Counted from the stretch's first letter, positions 36,496 through 49,383 are shown. The stretch: DNA of 64,000 bases from Viscum album (GCA_963277665.1 OY728136.1:1977238576-1977302575), one strand, 5' to 3'. The notes: generated from the sequence alone by a model not told the origin. A program made the numbers and translations.

Positions 36496-39400
36496 TTTAA
36501 CACCCCAACCCCAGAATCCCAGAGTCGGTGAATTATTTTAATTCATTGGCATGATTAAAATGAATCAATTCCTAAAGTACGGACCAGTTTAACAGTCTTG
36601 GAAAATAGATTACATACATTAACATTACATTACAATTGCATAGCTAAAATTTAGCATAGATAGTTCTTTGAGAACACCATTATTCCCCTATCTTTACCCT
36701 AAATATCAAACATAATACAATTCTTGTAATCCTGGGAAAACAAAACATAATAAAGGGGTGAGCTCAGATGCTTAGTAAAGGTAAATAATTTAGTGGAAGC
36801 TATAAAATTTTAAGGAAATATGTGTAATAAAAAACAACAACCTTTTAAACATGAACTTGAAAATAACATGGAAGAAATAAATCAAATATTACCAGATAAA
36901 TATGCACAATGATATTCTATTATTCTAATAATCACTTGTAATAATTAATTTCATAATGAGGGAATGCCTAATGACGGACATCATTACCACATAGTCAAGG
37001 CGTCATTCCAAGACTACAAATAATTTTTTTTTCAAGTCCTTGTTTCAAGAAACTAGTTAGTCTCATGAGACCTACCAATGCATCGAGGAGATATAGTGGG
37101 CTCCACCCATCACTTAATAAGTTCAATGCATTCCTCATATGAAAATGTTGTAACATAACATAAACATTTGTATTAAAACTAGCATATGAAATGTCAATAC
37201 TTCAAACATAAACTATGAAGGGTATAAAAATAGTACATCCATAGTCAAACATAACCAAACTCATTAAATACAATATAAAATATTGTATTATAATAAATCA
37301 ACCTTAATCAAGAATAATATCTAGTAAAGGATGTTGACATAGTTCAAATTGATCAGTAAAACCTTTTGAGAGAAATATACATTTTTTAAATCATTTAAAA
37401 GTCACATATTTATAAAGGAAGTAATTTAAAATATATTTTTTAATCAATGTGTACCATACCACTTTTAGACTTATGAAAATAATTATCATTTCAAAACATT
37501 CATGTCCTTATAAATAAATCCTTAAAATCATTTTGAGAACATGGACAATAATTAAAAGGATTTAGAAAGATAAATCTTTAAAGAATTTAAAATGATTATC
37601 TAGTTAAATAAACCATCCCATAAAACCATAAAATATTCCTTTTGAAAATATTTTTATGAAATATGGGTATCAATGATAAATATTTATTAGTAAATACTTA
37701 CACATAAACTAACTCAGATAATAATGTGATTGAGGAAATAACCCTTACCTTGCACTTTCCTTTGGTCAAATGAACATTTAACCACTTTTATAATGACCAC
37801 AGTATGTTATTAAATTATACCAGAACAAGATTTATATTTATTATATCATACATGATTATTTAATTAATTTATAATAACCATTTAATAATTATTTCCATGT
37901 TAAATGAACATTTCGGGTAATAATCACTTTCTTTATCGTACGTGTTTTAACTTGTTATTCTTGATATTATCATTCAGATAATAATTTAAATACTTTAAAA
38001 ATATAAAACATGATTTATATATCATATATATTTAGAATATAAATATGTATAATATATAGATATATGAAATGGAAAGCCCCATTTATGGAGACGGTAGGTT
38101 GTACGTATGCATAAACGTTGTTTCTGTTTCCATATCGTATTGAAGGGAAGTAGGTGAATAAGATATATTTAAGTAAATACACACACACACACAGATATAT
38201 ATATATATATATATCTACAATATCAATATTATTTCATATATTACATACTTATTAATAATATATATTTTTATAATCATCGTTGAATGGTGAATGTTGAAAT
38301 GAATCTCATCGCATCGTGGAGACGGTAAGTCGTACGTACACACGAGTAATGATATCATTTCCTTAATGATTAAAAGGTGTGGAATTGGATGGTATATTAA
38401 TTATAAAGATAAATTATCATGTTTATTTAATTACTTATATACATATTACTCATCATAATATCCATCCAAAATACAAAGTGTTGAATAACAAATTACACCA
38501 CGACGTGGAGATGGTGAGTCGTATGTATGCATGTATGGTGACATTATCATTAATATGATAGACAGAATAATTAATATGGTTGTACCATATTTATAATAAC
38601 ATAAACGTATGTATAAAATACATCTGATATGATTTTGGTATGTAAATAACAAATAAAGGGAAAGTGCAATAAGAAAAGAACATTGAAAGACATGATAAAA
38701 TAATTACCTTTTCTTCAGGTTTTTCCTTTTGATTTGAACAAAAGGGCTCTTTAGGTTGTCTTCCTTCTCAAAGGAAGGATTCTAGGTTAAATTGAGGGAA
38801 GTTGGGAGGATATTTGGACTGGTTTTTTCTGAGACAAATGGCTTTGGAGGTATGAGTTTGTGATAAGGGGGAGTGCCCTTTTATAAAAGGGGTGAGGGGA
38901 ACCTTATGAACAACTTGAAATATTATTTTATTATACATTCATATTCGGTTTGAAATGGCTCCAAATGAATTTATTTAAAGAATTAGGTTGTTATGGGTCT
39001 ATATAATCTCAACCAATAGGTTTCATACAAGTTTATGTTACCATATTAACCTTATCTTTTAGATTTAACTCTTAGTTAAATAGTTTAACATTTACCATTT
39101 CTCCTGGTATTTTTATATTATATGGTTAATAAAATTACTATGAAATTCCAAGAGAACCCCAAGTGGTTAATTAATGACATATATATTATTATATAAGTCC
39201 TTTTTTTGAACCTTATATTTTTAAGACTATTATATAATTTAATAAAATTGTATTTCTTTTAAAAACTCATTTATGTCAATTTTTACACTATTTAGTATTT
39301 GGTTTTTGTGAAAGTCATCACAACCTGATTAATTCGAACAAAAATACATTTAATCAAGCCTGAAATGTCATATTAATCAATAAAATTCATGTTTTGTCAT

Positions 39401-40635
39401 AAAAATCCATAATTTACATTTATTTTTATATTTATAATATCAATTATTTTAATATTTCATTAATAAGTTAATCACTGCAACATCATTGTTTCATAAATAA
39501 ATTTAATTATTTATAGTCCAAAAATTATAAATAAAATACCATGATTTATGAAATCATTTTATCTTTATAATTAATATTTATAGTTGAAAAGATAACCTAT
39601 ATAACCCCATGTAAAAATTTATTTTACTAAAAGATATATGTTTATGTCATTTTTTTATTTACTTTAAATTAATTAATATAAAGTGTCATTATCACTCTCA
39701 AGTGGCTCCATGGGGTCCCAAAATCAACCCAAGGATGACCATGGTCAGACATGTATAAACCAATATTAATAGTACTCATATTGGGGTAATTTATTTTTAT
39801 TATAATAATATTTGTTTACCCTTATTTGCAAGATTTACCCTTTAACCATGGTAAATAAAATATTTACTGAAGTAAATATTCAATGTAAAAAAATAAAATT
39901 TACCTATTTTCAAAATTTATACCTCCTTATTCCAAATATGGAATCCATTTTTCCAAATTCAAAACATAGAAGTGGAAGAAATTAATTTAAAATTAATTCC
40001 CTTTTTAAAAACAAAAAGCGTGTTTTTAATAAATAATAACTATCAAATTATTGACACTTTTTTATGTCCAATTTAAATTTTAAATTACATCCAATGACCT
40101 AAATTATAATAAATGATAAAAATATAATCTAATGATACTTTAAAACCACTCAAATTTATAATTTAACTCTATAAAATATTTTGATTAAAAAAATTCAATT
40201 AAAATTTAGTTTTCTTAACAATTCATCAATATATGAAAGTTATCATAAAAGTACCAAAATTTTATCCAAACATAATTTTTATGTCCTAATTCTAATGAAT
40301 AATTTAATTTCATTAAATTTAATATATAAATGTGTCAAATTTTTGTTTTAAAAAAGGTTCTCCATTAAAAGGCATTAAAATTTTATTTTTAAAAAAATAC
40401 TTCTTTTATCTAAAAAAATGAATTTGTCCTTATATTATGTCTAAGAAAAACATAATATGGATTCTAAAATCATAAGGAGTATATAAAATTCAAAATTCAG
40501 TTAATGTTATTCATAAACTCTTTTTGAACATCTAGTTTGGTAAGTCGTGGTGCATTCGAACGTGGTGTTGTGTGTAGTGCAAGTTATTGAATTTCTTTGA
40601 AGAAATAACATACTATGAAATATTGGGGTGTTACG
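36496..40635 (-). repeat. LARD LTR copy 3
   Basis: 4140 bp, the outer 5' LTR of the array (minus strand). It ends GGGGTGTTACG at 40635 where the minus-strand start would be TGTAACACCCC with its first T read as C. The triple motif starts at 38087, 38318 and 38507. An AC run followed by an AT run lies at about 38175-38212. Confidence 0.87.
38087..38532. repeat. triple conserved motif in LARD LTR 3
   Basis: Copies start at 38087, 38318 and 38507; the third is the most decayed (ATGGTGAGTCGTATG). Spacing between copies two and three is again 189 bp. Confidence 0.72.
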
Positions 40636-40640
40636 TGATG

Positions 40641-41345
40641 TACCCTGATTTGGAATTAAATAAGTTTTTTCAACTAATATTTAATAGTGGTAAGGGAATC
40701 TAGGAATCATAATTATAAATCTCGGGGATTGAGAGGATCTCCCACTTCTTAAAAACTCCAAAACTCTCCAAGGTTGATTTTTCCACTTATATGGTTATAG
40801 GTATTGGAAGGAAGTGGTGGTAATATATTATTAAAAAAATTCATTAAGATATCACCTGGACCACTTTTAAGAAATCCGTTTATCAATAATTATGTCTAAA
40901 GACACTGAGAATAGTGAAGTTGTGAGATTTTATTTATTTAGATCAATGAGATTGTTCTATCATGGAGTATAATACTTAGTTTTCTAAGTTTTTGAACTTT
41001 TCTATAGAGTTTGTATCCAATTCCTACTTCAAATAATGGAGTTTGAAATGGTTTTAAGTCATGATATTCATTCTATGGTGATTCATATATTCTTACTCAC
41101 CTTTTAGAGGTTATGGATAAGGTATTTTTGGATGAGGTAGATATAACATGGAATATAGGACTCTTTAGATCATAAGTGATATTAGGTGGTAACCAAAGTT
41201 TTTTTATCTAAAAGATAAAATGGGGTGACCATTGTTGAGTCCATGTAAGAGGTGTCTATAATATGCCAGGGTAGAGTCAGGTGGTATATTATCAGTGTGG
41301 GAAAAATGGAAACCTCAAACCTGATTGTGAAGTAGCACATAGGGT
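40641..41345 (+). pseudogene. gag of element Y: capsid remnant and zinc knuckle
   Basis: Directly after the LARD the Y gag continues. At about 40810-41030 a broken frame gives ITWTTFKKSVYQ, then LKTLRIVKL.DFIYL and then IMEYNT.FSKFL, the order of the PF03732 capsid core. At 41290-41335 the frame gives YYQCGKNGNLKPDC, a CCHC knuckle in which the first C has become Y and the H has become N. A second, weaker knuckle start (CFYERHPHQIR) follows near 41380. Stops occur throughout, so no gag protein can be made. Confidence 0.75.
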
Positions 41346-41465
41346 GGGTCACATAGGTGGAAAATATAGTAACATTATGTGTTTCTATGAGAGATAACCT
41401 CATCAAATTAGATATGGATCCACCTTCACCAAGGGATATCACTTTCTATATAACATTGAAAAGGG

Positions 41466-41762
41466 GTGGGATCACAACCTCATGACAAGGGTGATGTTCA
41501 TGTTATAAATAAAGGGTGGGATGAAGCTGGACTAATGTATGTAGTGGAGTATGAACTAGAGGAGTCAAATACAGGGAAAGATAATATGAGAGTTATGGTG
41601 TTTATTATATCTTCAATATTTATTTCCTTATTTGATAATGGTTTAACTCATTTCATTATATCATCCATGTTTATCGATGTGTTGGGTTTTTTTATTAGAG
41701 ATTATGCCTTTCATGATGACTCTTTCCAATCCTTTTGTAAAGAAGTTGGAGCATGGTTTTAG
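41466..41762 (+). pseudogene. aspartic protease region of element Y
   Basis: A 98-codon open fragment contains ISLFDNGLTHFIISSMFIDV (about 41625-41685). This corresponds to the gypsy protease block (DSGAT followed by HSF.S). The catalytic aspartate is kept (codon at 41634-41636), but the S of DSG is N and the A is L, so activity is unlikely. Protease would cut the gag-pol polyprotein. It lies 120 bases after the zinc-knuckle region, the normal order. Confidence 0.75.
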
Positions 41763-42059
41763 ATGTCCTAAATGTTGGGTGATTATTTATGACCAAAAAA
41801 CATATGTATCTTCTTAGTATTTGACCATGAAATATTTTATTTTATCATTATCATGGATTGGATGATTAGTTATAAATCCCATATCTATTTCTATCATTGC
41901 AGAGTTTAGTTTCTTTATTCCATTGGATTCACTCTATCTTTCAGTTTGAGTGAGATCCTAGATCATGGATACTATGTATCATTTCCCCTAGTAATTAGGT
42001 GATCTCAAGATAGTTATCAAAAAAATTATTGACGTTGTTGATCCACATCTTGGTTTCTC

Positions 42060-42690
42060 TCTCCCAGTAGTGGTGATTTAGTATCCATATGTTTTTATAG
42101 AATATTTATTAGGTTTTTTTCCTCATAGGGAATTCATGTTTTCTATAGAAGTTCTTCTAGTTATGAGTCCCATTTCCTTACCATCATACTATATTTATTC
42201 TTATTAAATTAACGAATTAAAAGTTCATCTTGAGGATATTAATGCTAAGGGATTTATTTTTCTTTCATATCTTTATGGGCATCACCAGTTCTCTTTGGAA
42301 AGAAAGAATATGGGGGTATTTGGATTTGTATTCATCACTATAAACTCAACCAGGGGATAGTTAAAAACAAATATCTATTTCATAGAATTTTTTACCTTTT
42401 CAATAAGATCAATGGAGATCAGTGGTTTTCAAAGATTGATATATAATTGGTTTAATATCATATGAGGATCTGAGATGATGATACTCCTAAGAAATTGTTT
42501 AGGAGAAATAATCGTAATTATGAGTATTTGTTCATGACTTTTGGATTTACCAATTCTCATGTGGGTTTTTTGTTTTTAAAGAATTTAGTCTTCCATATAT
42601 TTTTGGATTCTCTCATGTTTTTTGTGAATTATTTCATTGTTTATTCTAAATCAGATCAAGATCATGTTTAACATCTAAATACCATACTTG
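42060..42690 (+). pseudogene. reverse transcriptase of element Y
   Basis: A broken plus-strand frame gives PHREFMFSIEVLLVMSPISL (about 42118-42180, consensus PPHREFEFSIEVLPGTSPIS), then INELKVHLEDINAKGFIF (42209-42265) and the hydrophobic core. The FVNYFIVYSKSDQDHV block (about 42621-42670) is where the family has F.DDILVYSK..EEH. Both catalytic aspartates of the YVDD motif are changed (to N and Y), and several stops lie upstream. The enzyme would copy element RNA into cDNA. The sequence then fades towards the CACTA insertion at 43103. Confidence 0.83.
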
Positions 42691-43102
42691 TATTCTTAAA
42701 ATAATATTTTATATATGTTAATTTATTTAAATTTTAGTTCTATATTCAATAGGTTAATCTTATAAGTCATATGATTTTTAATAAAGGACTCTGAAAAGAT
42801 CCTTAGAACATTTGAGTGGTGATTTCTTAGGATAGGTACAGAAATGTGTTTGAGATCTAGAGTTTATTGGGATTAAAATTTTATTATATGAAATTTTCTT
42901 GGTAATTATCTAAGATTGCATCACCTATGATATATTTAACCAATTATACTGTGATTTTTTTAGTGACCAGTGTTGGAAATTTTTTTAGGAGTGAAAAGTG
43001 ATATTAGATTTAACTCTAGTTTTGATCCTTCTTGAGCTGAGTTTGGGATATGATGTTAGTTTTGATTCCTTAGGTAGGGGTTTGGGTTATCTTTTAATGA
43101 AC
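42691..43102 (+). other. Y sequence between RT and the CACTA insertion
   Basis: About 410 AT-rich bases expected to cover the end of RT and RNase H. I see no safe motif. It ends in AAC (43100-43102), the target copy of the CACTA insertion. Confidence 0.4.
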
Positions 43103-43210
43103 CACTACTACAAAAGGAATCTATAGCCACGGACCTATAGCCACGGTTTTATAAGTCCATGGCTATAGCATGGTTATACCAACGGATGAAAATTCATCTG
43201 TGGCTATATG
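43103..43210 (+). repeat. left terminal and subterminal repeats of the CACTA element
   Basis: After the CACTACTACAAAA end there are copies of ATAGCCACGG (43134, 43149), an inverted one (CCATGGCTATAG, 43168) and a further inverted one near GTGGCTATATG (43201). Such arrays are where the TNPA-type protein of En/Spm elements binds. Confidence 0.82.
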
Positions 43211-43235
43211 TGTGATTTGGCCAATATCTCGGGAT

Positions 43236-43606
43236 CCTCCTACGGAACCCTCCCCGACACACTCCCCTCCCCCGACGCACTCCCCTCCCCGGACGACTGT
43301 GCCTCCCCCCTCCCCGGACGACAGCGCCTCCCCCGACGCCGACAGACTCCCCTCCTCCCCCGACGCACTCCCCTCCTCTCGACGACCTCTCCTCCCCGGA
43401 AGACCGCACCTCCCCCGATGGACTCCCCTCCTCCGGACGACCCCGACGAACTCCCCTCCTCCCCCGACGAACTCCCCTCCTCCCCCTACGGACTCCCCTC
43501 CTCCCGACGGACTCCCCTCCTCCGGACAACCGCAACTCCCCTACTCCCGACGGAATCTCCTCCTCCGATGAACTCTCCACCTCCCGATGGCCTCCTCCGG
43601 ACAACC
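43236..43606. repeat. C-rich minisatellite in the CACTA left arm
   Basis: About 370 bases of CTCCCCTCCTCCCCCGACG-like units of 12-24 bp, with C-runs on the plus strand. It makes open proline- and serine-rich frames on the plus strand and glycine- and arginine-rich ones on the minus strand, but these are only translations of the repeat. Confidence 0.8.
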
Positions 43607-43899
43607 TCATTGCCGGTATCTTTATCATTCCATTTTTTATCATTTCCAGTGTCTTTATCTTAAAAAATAGTTTTTTCAAAATCCATATCAGTAGTAATTA
43701 GATCCTTCTCAAGAATATTTCCACTCTTTTAGATATAACTTGTCAAATTCAAACTCTTGATATACCCATAATGAATATAAGGAACCGACCTGAAATTACT
43801 AATAAAATGAGGGGGTGAGAATTAGAGGGTGATCCACCCAAAATCGGGATACAAATGAGAATCCTATTTTAGAATTTCCAAGTCCTAGAGAATATAGAC
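43607..43899 (+). other. CACTA sequence before the LINE, no gene recognised
   Basis: About 290 AT-rich bases. The part from 43780 may be the end of the LINE's ORF1 or spacer (contains GAGGGGGTGAGAATTAGAGG). No motif is secure. Confidence 0.35.
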
Positions 43900-46820
43900 A
43901 TATTTAGGTATCATAATTTATGTATTAGTCTTTGTTGACCTATTATAATTGGGATTGAAGATCTCAATACAGTTTTTTATATTTGCCTTTCTAATTTTAA
44001 AAATATTGGCTTCACATTATTAGGTTTTTAAAATAGTTTTTTCGATGTCAAAAGTCATTGGGTGTGGGTTAATTCTTCTCTTTTTGACCCCCTTTTGGTC
44101 AGATCAGGCAACCAACATGTTAGTTTCTCTTTTTCTAATTTTGGATTCAAGTTGGATTATTCTTTAATTTATGCTATTAATAGTTATCTGGATCGATGAA
44201 CTCTTTGGGGTGAAATTGGTTCTATCAAAAACAATATTAATGATACATGGATCATTCTTGGGGACTTTAATTTGATTATCAATCCAGAAGAAAAAATATG
44301 TCCTACGAACTGGTCAATTTATTTTAGTGAATTCAATGGTTTTATTATACAAAATGATTTGATTGAATTGAATCATGTTGGGGAAAAGATAACTTGTTAT
44401 AAAGGGCACCCCAAATGTATGATGGACAGTAAAATCAATAGGGATTTTGTTAATGATTTTTCTTTACATTCTTGGGATTCCATTTCAAGTATATCATTAT
44501 CTCATCTTTACAATGATCATCAACTTATTTTGAATTTTATCTCAGGAAAGGTTATTAAGTCTCCATTACCCTTTAGATTCAATAAAAATTGTGTTATTCA
44601 TCCAGAATGTGAAAATGCTGTTTGGGAAGTTTGGTGTTCAGTAGGTGGTCAGAAGAATGACATTTCATGTATTATTAAACAAAAGATTCAGAAGGTAAAT
44701 CATTAACATTGGATTAAGGATATGTTTATTCATCTTGACATGGACATATCCAATCTTGATGCCTCTCGTCTGTCCTTCCAGGAGCAGTGTACCCATGATG
44801 ATTTCTCTAGTGTTGTTTCATTGGAATCTGAGATGACTCTTAATCTTAACTATTTATCCAATATTTAAGATGTAATAAAAAATATTCATCTAGAGATAAT
44901 TGAAATAAGGTTTGTGTTATAAATTCCAATTTCATTAATAATATTCAAAATGTTCAGAAAATTTTTAGGCCTCTTTCTTTACTAAAAATAGGAGATCAAA
45001 TTTTGGACAATAGACATGATTTTTTAGAGAACATTATTTTTTATAATGAATATCACATTAATGACTCATCTACCATCCCCCAAAATAGAGGTTATTATAC
45101 CCAAATTGGAAATTCATAAAGATAATACAGAACTTTTATCAATTAATTTGGAACTATAAATCAACGATGCAATTTTCAGTTTTAGGCCGGAAAGCTCCCA
45201 GGGTCCTGATGGAATTATAAATTTCTTTTTCAGAATTATAGGGAGATCATTGGTGAAGATTTTTTCAACCATGCTCTTAATTTTTTCAATTAGGACCTTC
45301 AACCTAATGGATTAAATTCTCAATTCCATTCCCAAATTCCAATGACAGAAAATGAAAATGAGATACACTTATTCCAGCCTAATGCTCTTATCAACATTTT
45401 AAAAAAAGTTATTACAAATATCATTTCAATTAGACATTCTACCATCTCTAATAAAATTGTTCCTTCTAATAAATTTTGATTCATTAATGGAATGACCATT
45501 GATGATTGTATTGTTATGGATTTAGAGTGATTCAATCTCTTTAAAAACCCTATTCATGGGGGGGAATGTTACCAATAAATTAGACATTAAAAAGGATTTT
45601 CATACCTTGTATTGGGGATTTATATTTAAAATTATTCTCATTTTTCTTATTGAGGACACATTAATTAATTGGATTTTGATTAATTTTACATCTGGTCATA
45701 TATAATTTCTTGTAAATGGATCCCCAGAGGGATACCTATCTTGTTCTAGAAGAGTTAGGCAAGGTGATCCACTTTTTTTATTATTTTAGTTATTTCATTA
45801 AATTATCATTTTCGATTGTTTTCCCTCATGGATAAAAATTTAAAGATGAAGGCTATTAGTGTTGTTCATAATTCTTTTACTTATACCCAACAAAATTATA
45901 CTGATTATATCATCCTCTTCAATAAATGGGATAAAATAAATATCGAGAATATCATGAAATCTCTTCTATAATATGAGAATATTTCTAGAAAACAACTTAG
46001 TTAGAATAAGTCCATTGTCTACATTGGTAGAAATATCTCAAAAATTATTAAATCAAAAGTCAACATGGATTTGGTTATTAGGAATGTTTTTTCATCTTTC
46101 CATATCTTGGTGTTCTGATGTTTTGTGGCCGACCGAAGGATTATTATTTTCATGTGATAATTAGTAAGATCAAAAATTAGCTTGAAACATGGAACAGAAA
46201 ATCCATCTTAATGGCATGTCATGTCTGTTTGGTTAAAGCTATTATTGTTTCTAAATTTTTTTATTCCCATATGGTTTATAAATGGCCTTGTTCTCTTATC
46301 AAGTCTATTACTGTGGCCATGAAAATCCTTATTTATATTGGTAGTATTTTGGAAAAAAGATTAGTAACTATGCCTTGGAACACCTGTTGCAGATCATTTG
46401 ATAGAGGGGCCTTGGTATCGAAAATATCAGTCTTTATAATAAACCCTTTTACACTTATTTAGTTTGGAAACTAGTAATTGACCCCTCAGAAGCTACTACA
46501 TTCTGATCTTCTAAATTAATTATTATTCTCAAAAGTTAAAACATAAATTAAATGTATTCCTCTATTTGGTCTTCCTATATATATGCATTTTCCCTTATTG
46601 ATGTTGATGCTGAATGGAATGTCTCTTAGGATTCTTCTCCCATGGTTTGGAAAGATAATTGGACAGGTGATCCTCTCATTGATTCTCTTATTCGTGATGT
46701 TTCAAACATAGATATTGATGTTTCTATTAAGGGTCAATTTGATAATATTTTTTATTCACTGGACACTAGAGGATCTTACACTATCCAATTAGATTCACAT
46801 TAAATCATTTTATATAGGTG
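43900..46820 (+). pseudogene. L1-type LINE ORF2 (endonuclease and reverse transcriptase) inside the CACTA
   Basis: Domain order on the plus strand, in broken frames: endonuclease with SNFKNIGFTLLGF (about 43990), YAINSYLDR.TLWGEIGSI (44172-44230), WIILGDFNLIINPEE (44250-44293) and the open block 44272-44706, which has the INRDFVNDFSLHSWDS and SHLYNDHQLIL motifs of the exonuclease/endonuclease fold. RT follows: SSQGPDG (about 45190), FINGMTIDDCIVMDLE (45480-45530), KNPIHGG, then NGSPEGYLSCSRRVRQGDPL (about 45716-45775). The YADD box is not intact. After RT, MACHVCLVKAIIVSKFFYSH (46211-46270) and the MVWKDNWTGDPLIDSLI area (46640-46690) are the typical C-terminal parts. ORF2 would nick DNA and prime reverse transcription. 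Many stops show age. Confidence 0.87.
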
Positions 46821-47443
46821 AATAGACCTTGGAGTCCCCACAACTCTTAGAGATTCCATGGGGGAGGAATCTGATTGATGGACTTGATCATCTCTGGGTC
46901 AATCTTGATGACCATATATCTTTTAGTAAAGTGGAGAAACCTAATATAGGTAACCCTGAATGTGAACTTCAGGGAGTTTTTCTTAAAGTTTATGAAATAT
47001 AGGAAGATAAACAATTTCTCAAGATCCTTGAGATGATCCAAATATGGTAGGATTTTTCCACCAAATAATCCTAGTAGCATTCCACAAATTTCATGATAAT
47101 TGGCTTGAAGATGTGGTGCATGGACAGTTGATAAGTGGATTATGCCTTATTCTATCCCATGAGAATCAATTAAAAGTAGAAATTCCCCTATGGAACCATA
47201 ATTATGGGAGACTCTACATCCTTGGGGGACATCCATGTCTGATTATACCTGGAGTATCCATCCATAAAAGATAGGGCCTGGAACCCTATTATAGCATTGA
47301 TTAATAGCTTTTTCATTGGAATGGAAAACAATACTTTAGATAATGGTGGTTGAGTTATAAAAAGTAAATATTGATGATTAATAAATATCTTTTGAAACAA
47401 TACATATAAGGTTAAGTCATTTTCTAGATTATTTATCTAATGT
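46821..47443 (+). other. probable LINE 3' part, unrecognised
   Basis: About 620 bases between the last clear LINE block and the CACTA transposase start. It may include the LINE's C-terminal end or 3' UTR. I see no A-tail or target duplication with certainty. Confidence 0.35.
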
Positions 47444-49383
47444 ATGTTTATCTACCTCAGGATGGATAGATACTGGATGTACAACATTGATTGGATCACT
47501 GATGAATTTCAGAAGGAGTTACAATATTTTATGGACTTTGCATTCACTAATGATTCAGATGGTGGGTTGATTCGATGCCCATGTTTTGATTGTGTTGGAA
47601 GACCTTGGTTAACTCATGAGGAAGTGAGTTACCATATCACTAAAAGTGATTTCCAAAAAAATTATCATGTGTGGTATCACAATGGAGAAAAATCTCAAGT
47701 GTTGAATGCCATCGATTCAGCGGAAAAGATTGGTATGAAAAATTTGATTTCTGATCAGTTTCCTTTTGTTTCTGAAGCTAGCTCCTCATGTAGACCAGTG
47801 CTAGAGGAAATGAATACTGGAACAAAATTCTCATCTATTAATCAGGATGATGATGTTGAGAGTGTTAGAAATTTGATGGAAGATGCAAATACCCCAGTAT
47901 ATCAAGCATGTGAAAAAATGAGCAAACATGAGTTTTTAATGAGATTATATCATGGGAAAACAATGTATGGATTTAGTAATACTACAGTCGACTATCTCCC
48001 TACATTTATTAAGGATTTACTGCATGATGATGCATGTATTCCAGAAAATGATTACATGGCATCAAAGTTGGTTGACAAATTTGGATTTTTCATCTAGTAA
48101 TATTCATTCTTGTCTCAAAGACGGTTGTTTGTTCTGGAAGGAGAATGCAGACTTGAGTCAGTGCAAACAGTGTGGCACATCAAGGTGGAAGACCAATAAA
48201 GACGGATCTCAGTCTCGCATACCATAGAAAGTGATGTGGCACTTCCCTTTAATTCCCAGGATTCAAATAATTTTTATGTCAGAACAAATGGCAAAGAATA
48301 TGAGATGTCATGCAGATGAAAGAAATAAGTATAACGATGAAATAGTGCATCCTGTAGATGGGTTGGCTTGGAAGAAATTTGATAGGTTACATCCTGATTT
48401 TGCAGCCGACCCATGAAATGTTAGATTGGGATTATCCTGTGATGGTTTCAACCCATTTCTTCAAATGCATACTTCACACAGTACTTGGCCTGTTTTCATT
48501 CACATTTATAACTTTCCTTCATCGATGTGTATGAAGACGCCGTGCACTATCCTGAGTATATTGATATCTGGACCCAGTGATCCTGGAAACGATATTGATA
48601 TATACTTTCAGCCATGAATAGAGGAGTTAAATGAGCATTGGATTGTTCGTGCACAATCATATGATGCATTCAGAAAGGAGTACTTTATGTTTCGTGCAGC
48701 TTTATTGTGGACGATAAATGACTTCCCTGCCTACGTAATGATGTCTGGTTAGAGTACCAAATGGAAATTATCATGTCCTATTTGTATTAAAAATACATGT
48801 TTCCAAAGATTAATGTTTCGATGAACTTTCAGCCTCATAGGGCATCGACATTTTCTACCAATGGATCATCCATACAGGAAAAATCGGAGACAGTTCGATA
48901 ATGCCATCGAGACAGATGAGACACCTCAACGAATGTCAGGGACTAATATTGTTAAAGAACTTGATGATTTGAATTATGTTCTTATAAAAAGTCAATCAAA
49001 TATCAGAAAGCGAAAGCATGCTAATTCGAATTCCAACAGCAATTGGAGAAAGAAAAGCATATTCTTTGAGTTGTCGTATTGGTCATCGAATTTATTACGT
49101 CATCGTTTGGATGTAATGCATATTGAGAAAAACATTTGTGAGATGTTACTTGCTACTATTTTAAATTTCAAAGGCAAAACAAAATACGATTTGCGGTGCC
49201 GTCGTGATTTGATGGATTGGAGTATAAGAGCAATACTTCATCCTGAGTGAATTGGTCAAAATAAGTGGAAAGTCCCTGTTGCCTGTTATTCGATGACAAA
49301 TGTGGAGAAAAAACAATTTCTTCAAGTCTTGGAAAGTTTGAAGGTTCTGGATGGTTATTCAAGTAATATTTTGAAAAGTGTTG
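47444..49383 (+). pseudogene. CACTA transposase (TNPD-like), frameshifted and truncated by a G-rich repeat
   Basis: The natural start is probably the ATG at 47462 (MDRYWMYN), preceded by an open extension from 47444. Residues 1-80 fit the transposase-associated domain (PF13963): MDRYWMY, then IRCPCFDC, then HEEVSYHI and a VWYHNGE end. Next comes SKHEFLMRLYHGKTMYGFSN (about 47920-47980). A frameshift near 48085 leads into CLKDGCLFWKENADLSQCKQ and CGTSRWK (48110-48190), the zinc-like part. The main Transposase_21 (PF02992) core follows with stops at about 48225, 48416 and 48617: NVRLGLSCDGFNPF, TSHSTWPV, GPSDPGNDIDIYFQP, RAALLWTINDFPAY, and a long open stretch 48861-49250 ending in HRLDVMHIEKNICEMLLATI. 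The frame ends at GYSSNILKSV where a G-rich repeat begins; the rest of the usual C-terminus is missing or lies beyond an intron. Confidence 0.9.

Larger units (their letters stand above)
23513..40635 (-). mobile_element. tandem LARD-like gypsy derivative: LTR-internal-LTR-internal-LTR
   Basis: Three LTRs of about 4.12 kb (23513-27636, 30010-34128, 36496-40635) alternate with two internals of about 2.37 kb. The period is about 6.49 kb. On the minus strand each LTR begins near TGTAACACCCCAA, and the PBS lies beside the 36496 LTR edge, so the elements point left. Flanks TGGTG (23508-23512) and TGATG (40636-40640) fit a 5-bp target duplication with one G/A change. They enclose the whole array, so it entered as one unit or expanded after insertion. 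Long LTRs, a short interior and only a reduced gag define a LARD (large retrotransposon derivative), which depends on a related gypsy element for its enzymes. Confidence 0.88.

Noticed and set aside
23513..40635. 6.5-kb tandem satellite
   Set aside because: Repeat borders coincide with LTR ends, a PBS and polypurine tracts, so it is a retrotransposon tandem and not a classic satellite.
43170..43679. Open proline- and glycine-rich frames of 130-160 codons
   Set aside because: They are translations of the C-rich minisatellite; all frames stay open on both strands and no domain is present.
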